Source: Magnetococcales bacterium (GTDB taxonomy: Bacteria > Pseudomonadota > Magnetococcia > Magnetococcales > JADFYX01). From it: a DNA stretch of 35,699 nucleotides. Positions 35,660 through 35,699 of the stretch are shown here, one piece after another. Positions within the stretch are counted from its first letter, which is position 1. Each line of letters begins with the position of its first letter. The translations under genes were made by a program, and so were the position numbers. The DNA lies in contig JADGBW010000024.1 in assembly GCA_015231305.1 (NCBI GenBank), positions 1 to 35,699 of the forward strand. Direction: 5' to 3'. A model generated the notes under the pieces. The model was not told the DNA's origin, ran no database searches, and was given only the letters and a program-made list of their open reading frames with translations.

Positions 35660-35699
35660 CGTCCCTAAAGTTATCCTAGAAACGGCAGCTGGAAGTGCT

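Noticed and set aside
1-35699. tRNA, rRNA, CRISPR array, insertion sequence
   Set aside because: No T-loop/acceptor pattern, no regular spaced repeats, and no transposase or integrase motif was found on either strand.

Overview
The window is AT-rich chromosomal DNA (GC in the high thirties by eye) from a Gram-negative bacterium. It carries lipid A genes, LolA, a SPOR-domain protein and nucleotide-sugar genes, all of which imply an outer membrane. Gene content points to Pseudomonadota, but the class is unclear. LpxI (instead of LpxH) and MtaB are typical of alpha-, delta- or deep-branching proteobacteria. The AddB-like/UvrD pair, the type II PMI-GMP ManC, YajQ and the DUF3683-type oxidoreductase are more familiar from beta/gamma lineages. 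No rRNA, tRNA, IS element or CRISPR array was seen. Start codons include GTG and TTG, and many genes are coupled by 1-4 nt overlaps.

Layout. (1) 1-11835, all plus: tail of an upstream gene (probably lpxD), fabZ, lpxA, lpxI, a Gfo/Idh/MocA dehydrogenase (GnnA-like), lpxB, a thioredoxin, a giant FAD/Fe-S oxidoreductase, M1 aminopeptidase pepN and a PilZ protein. The first six form a tightly packed lipid A operon. (2) 11836-14980: mtaB (minus) converging on the PilZ gene, then a CCA-type nucleotidyltransferase (plus). (3) 14981-21843, minus: a LOG-family protein and an AddAB-like break-repair pair overlapping by ATGA. (4) 22024-23541, plus: a secreted TPR/peptidoglycan-binding protein. (5) 23613-32839, minus, in transcription order: lolA, yajQ, rimO, rarA, crcB, a WbpA-like dehydrogenase, manC, and an ExeA/DamX-like AAA-TM-SPOR protein. 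(6) 32965-35659: three genes I do not recognise, a 403-bp gene-free AT-rich interval, and an MBL-fold hydrolase.

The genes serve mainly envelope construction (lipid A, lipoprotein sorting, sugar nucleotides, septal or peptidoglycan binding), genome maintenance (AddAB-like, RarA) and RNA/ribosome modification (MtaB, RimO, CCA enzyme). Two proteins belong to c-di-GMP-binding families (PilZ, YajQ).

The most unusual signals are: a 28-bp element at 25619-25646 with perfect 11-bp arms and a 6-bp spacer, the geometry of a dif/Xer site; related motifs in two other intergenic regions; a cluster of three DnaA-box-like 9-mers at the convergent junction near 11.9 kb; a CCA-enzyme homologue whose catalytic DxD reads DxN; and a block of orphan genes after lolA. 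No complete new system could be demonstrated.
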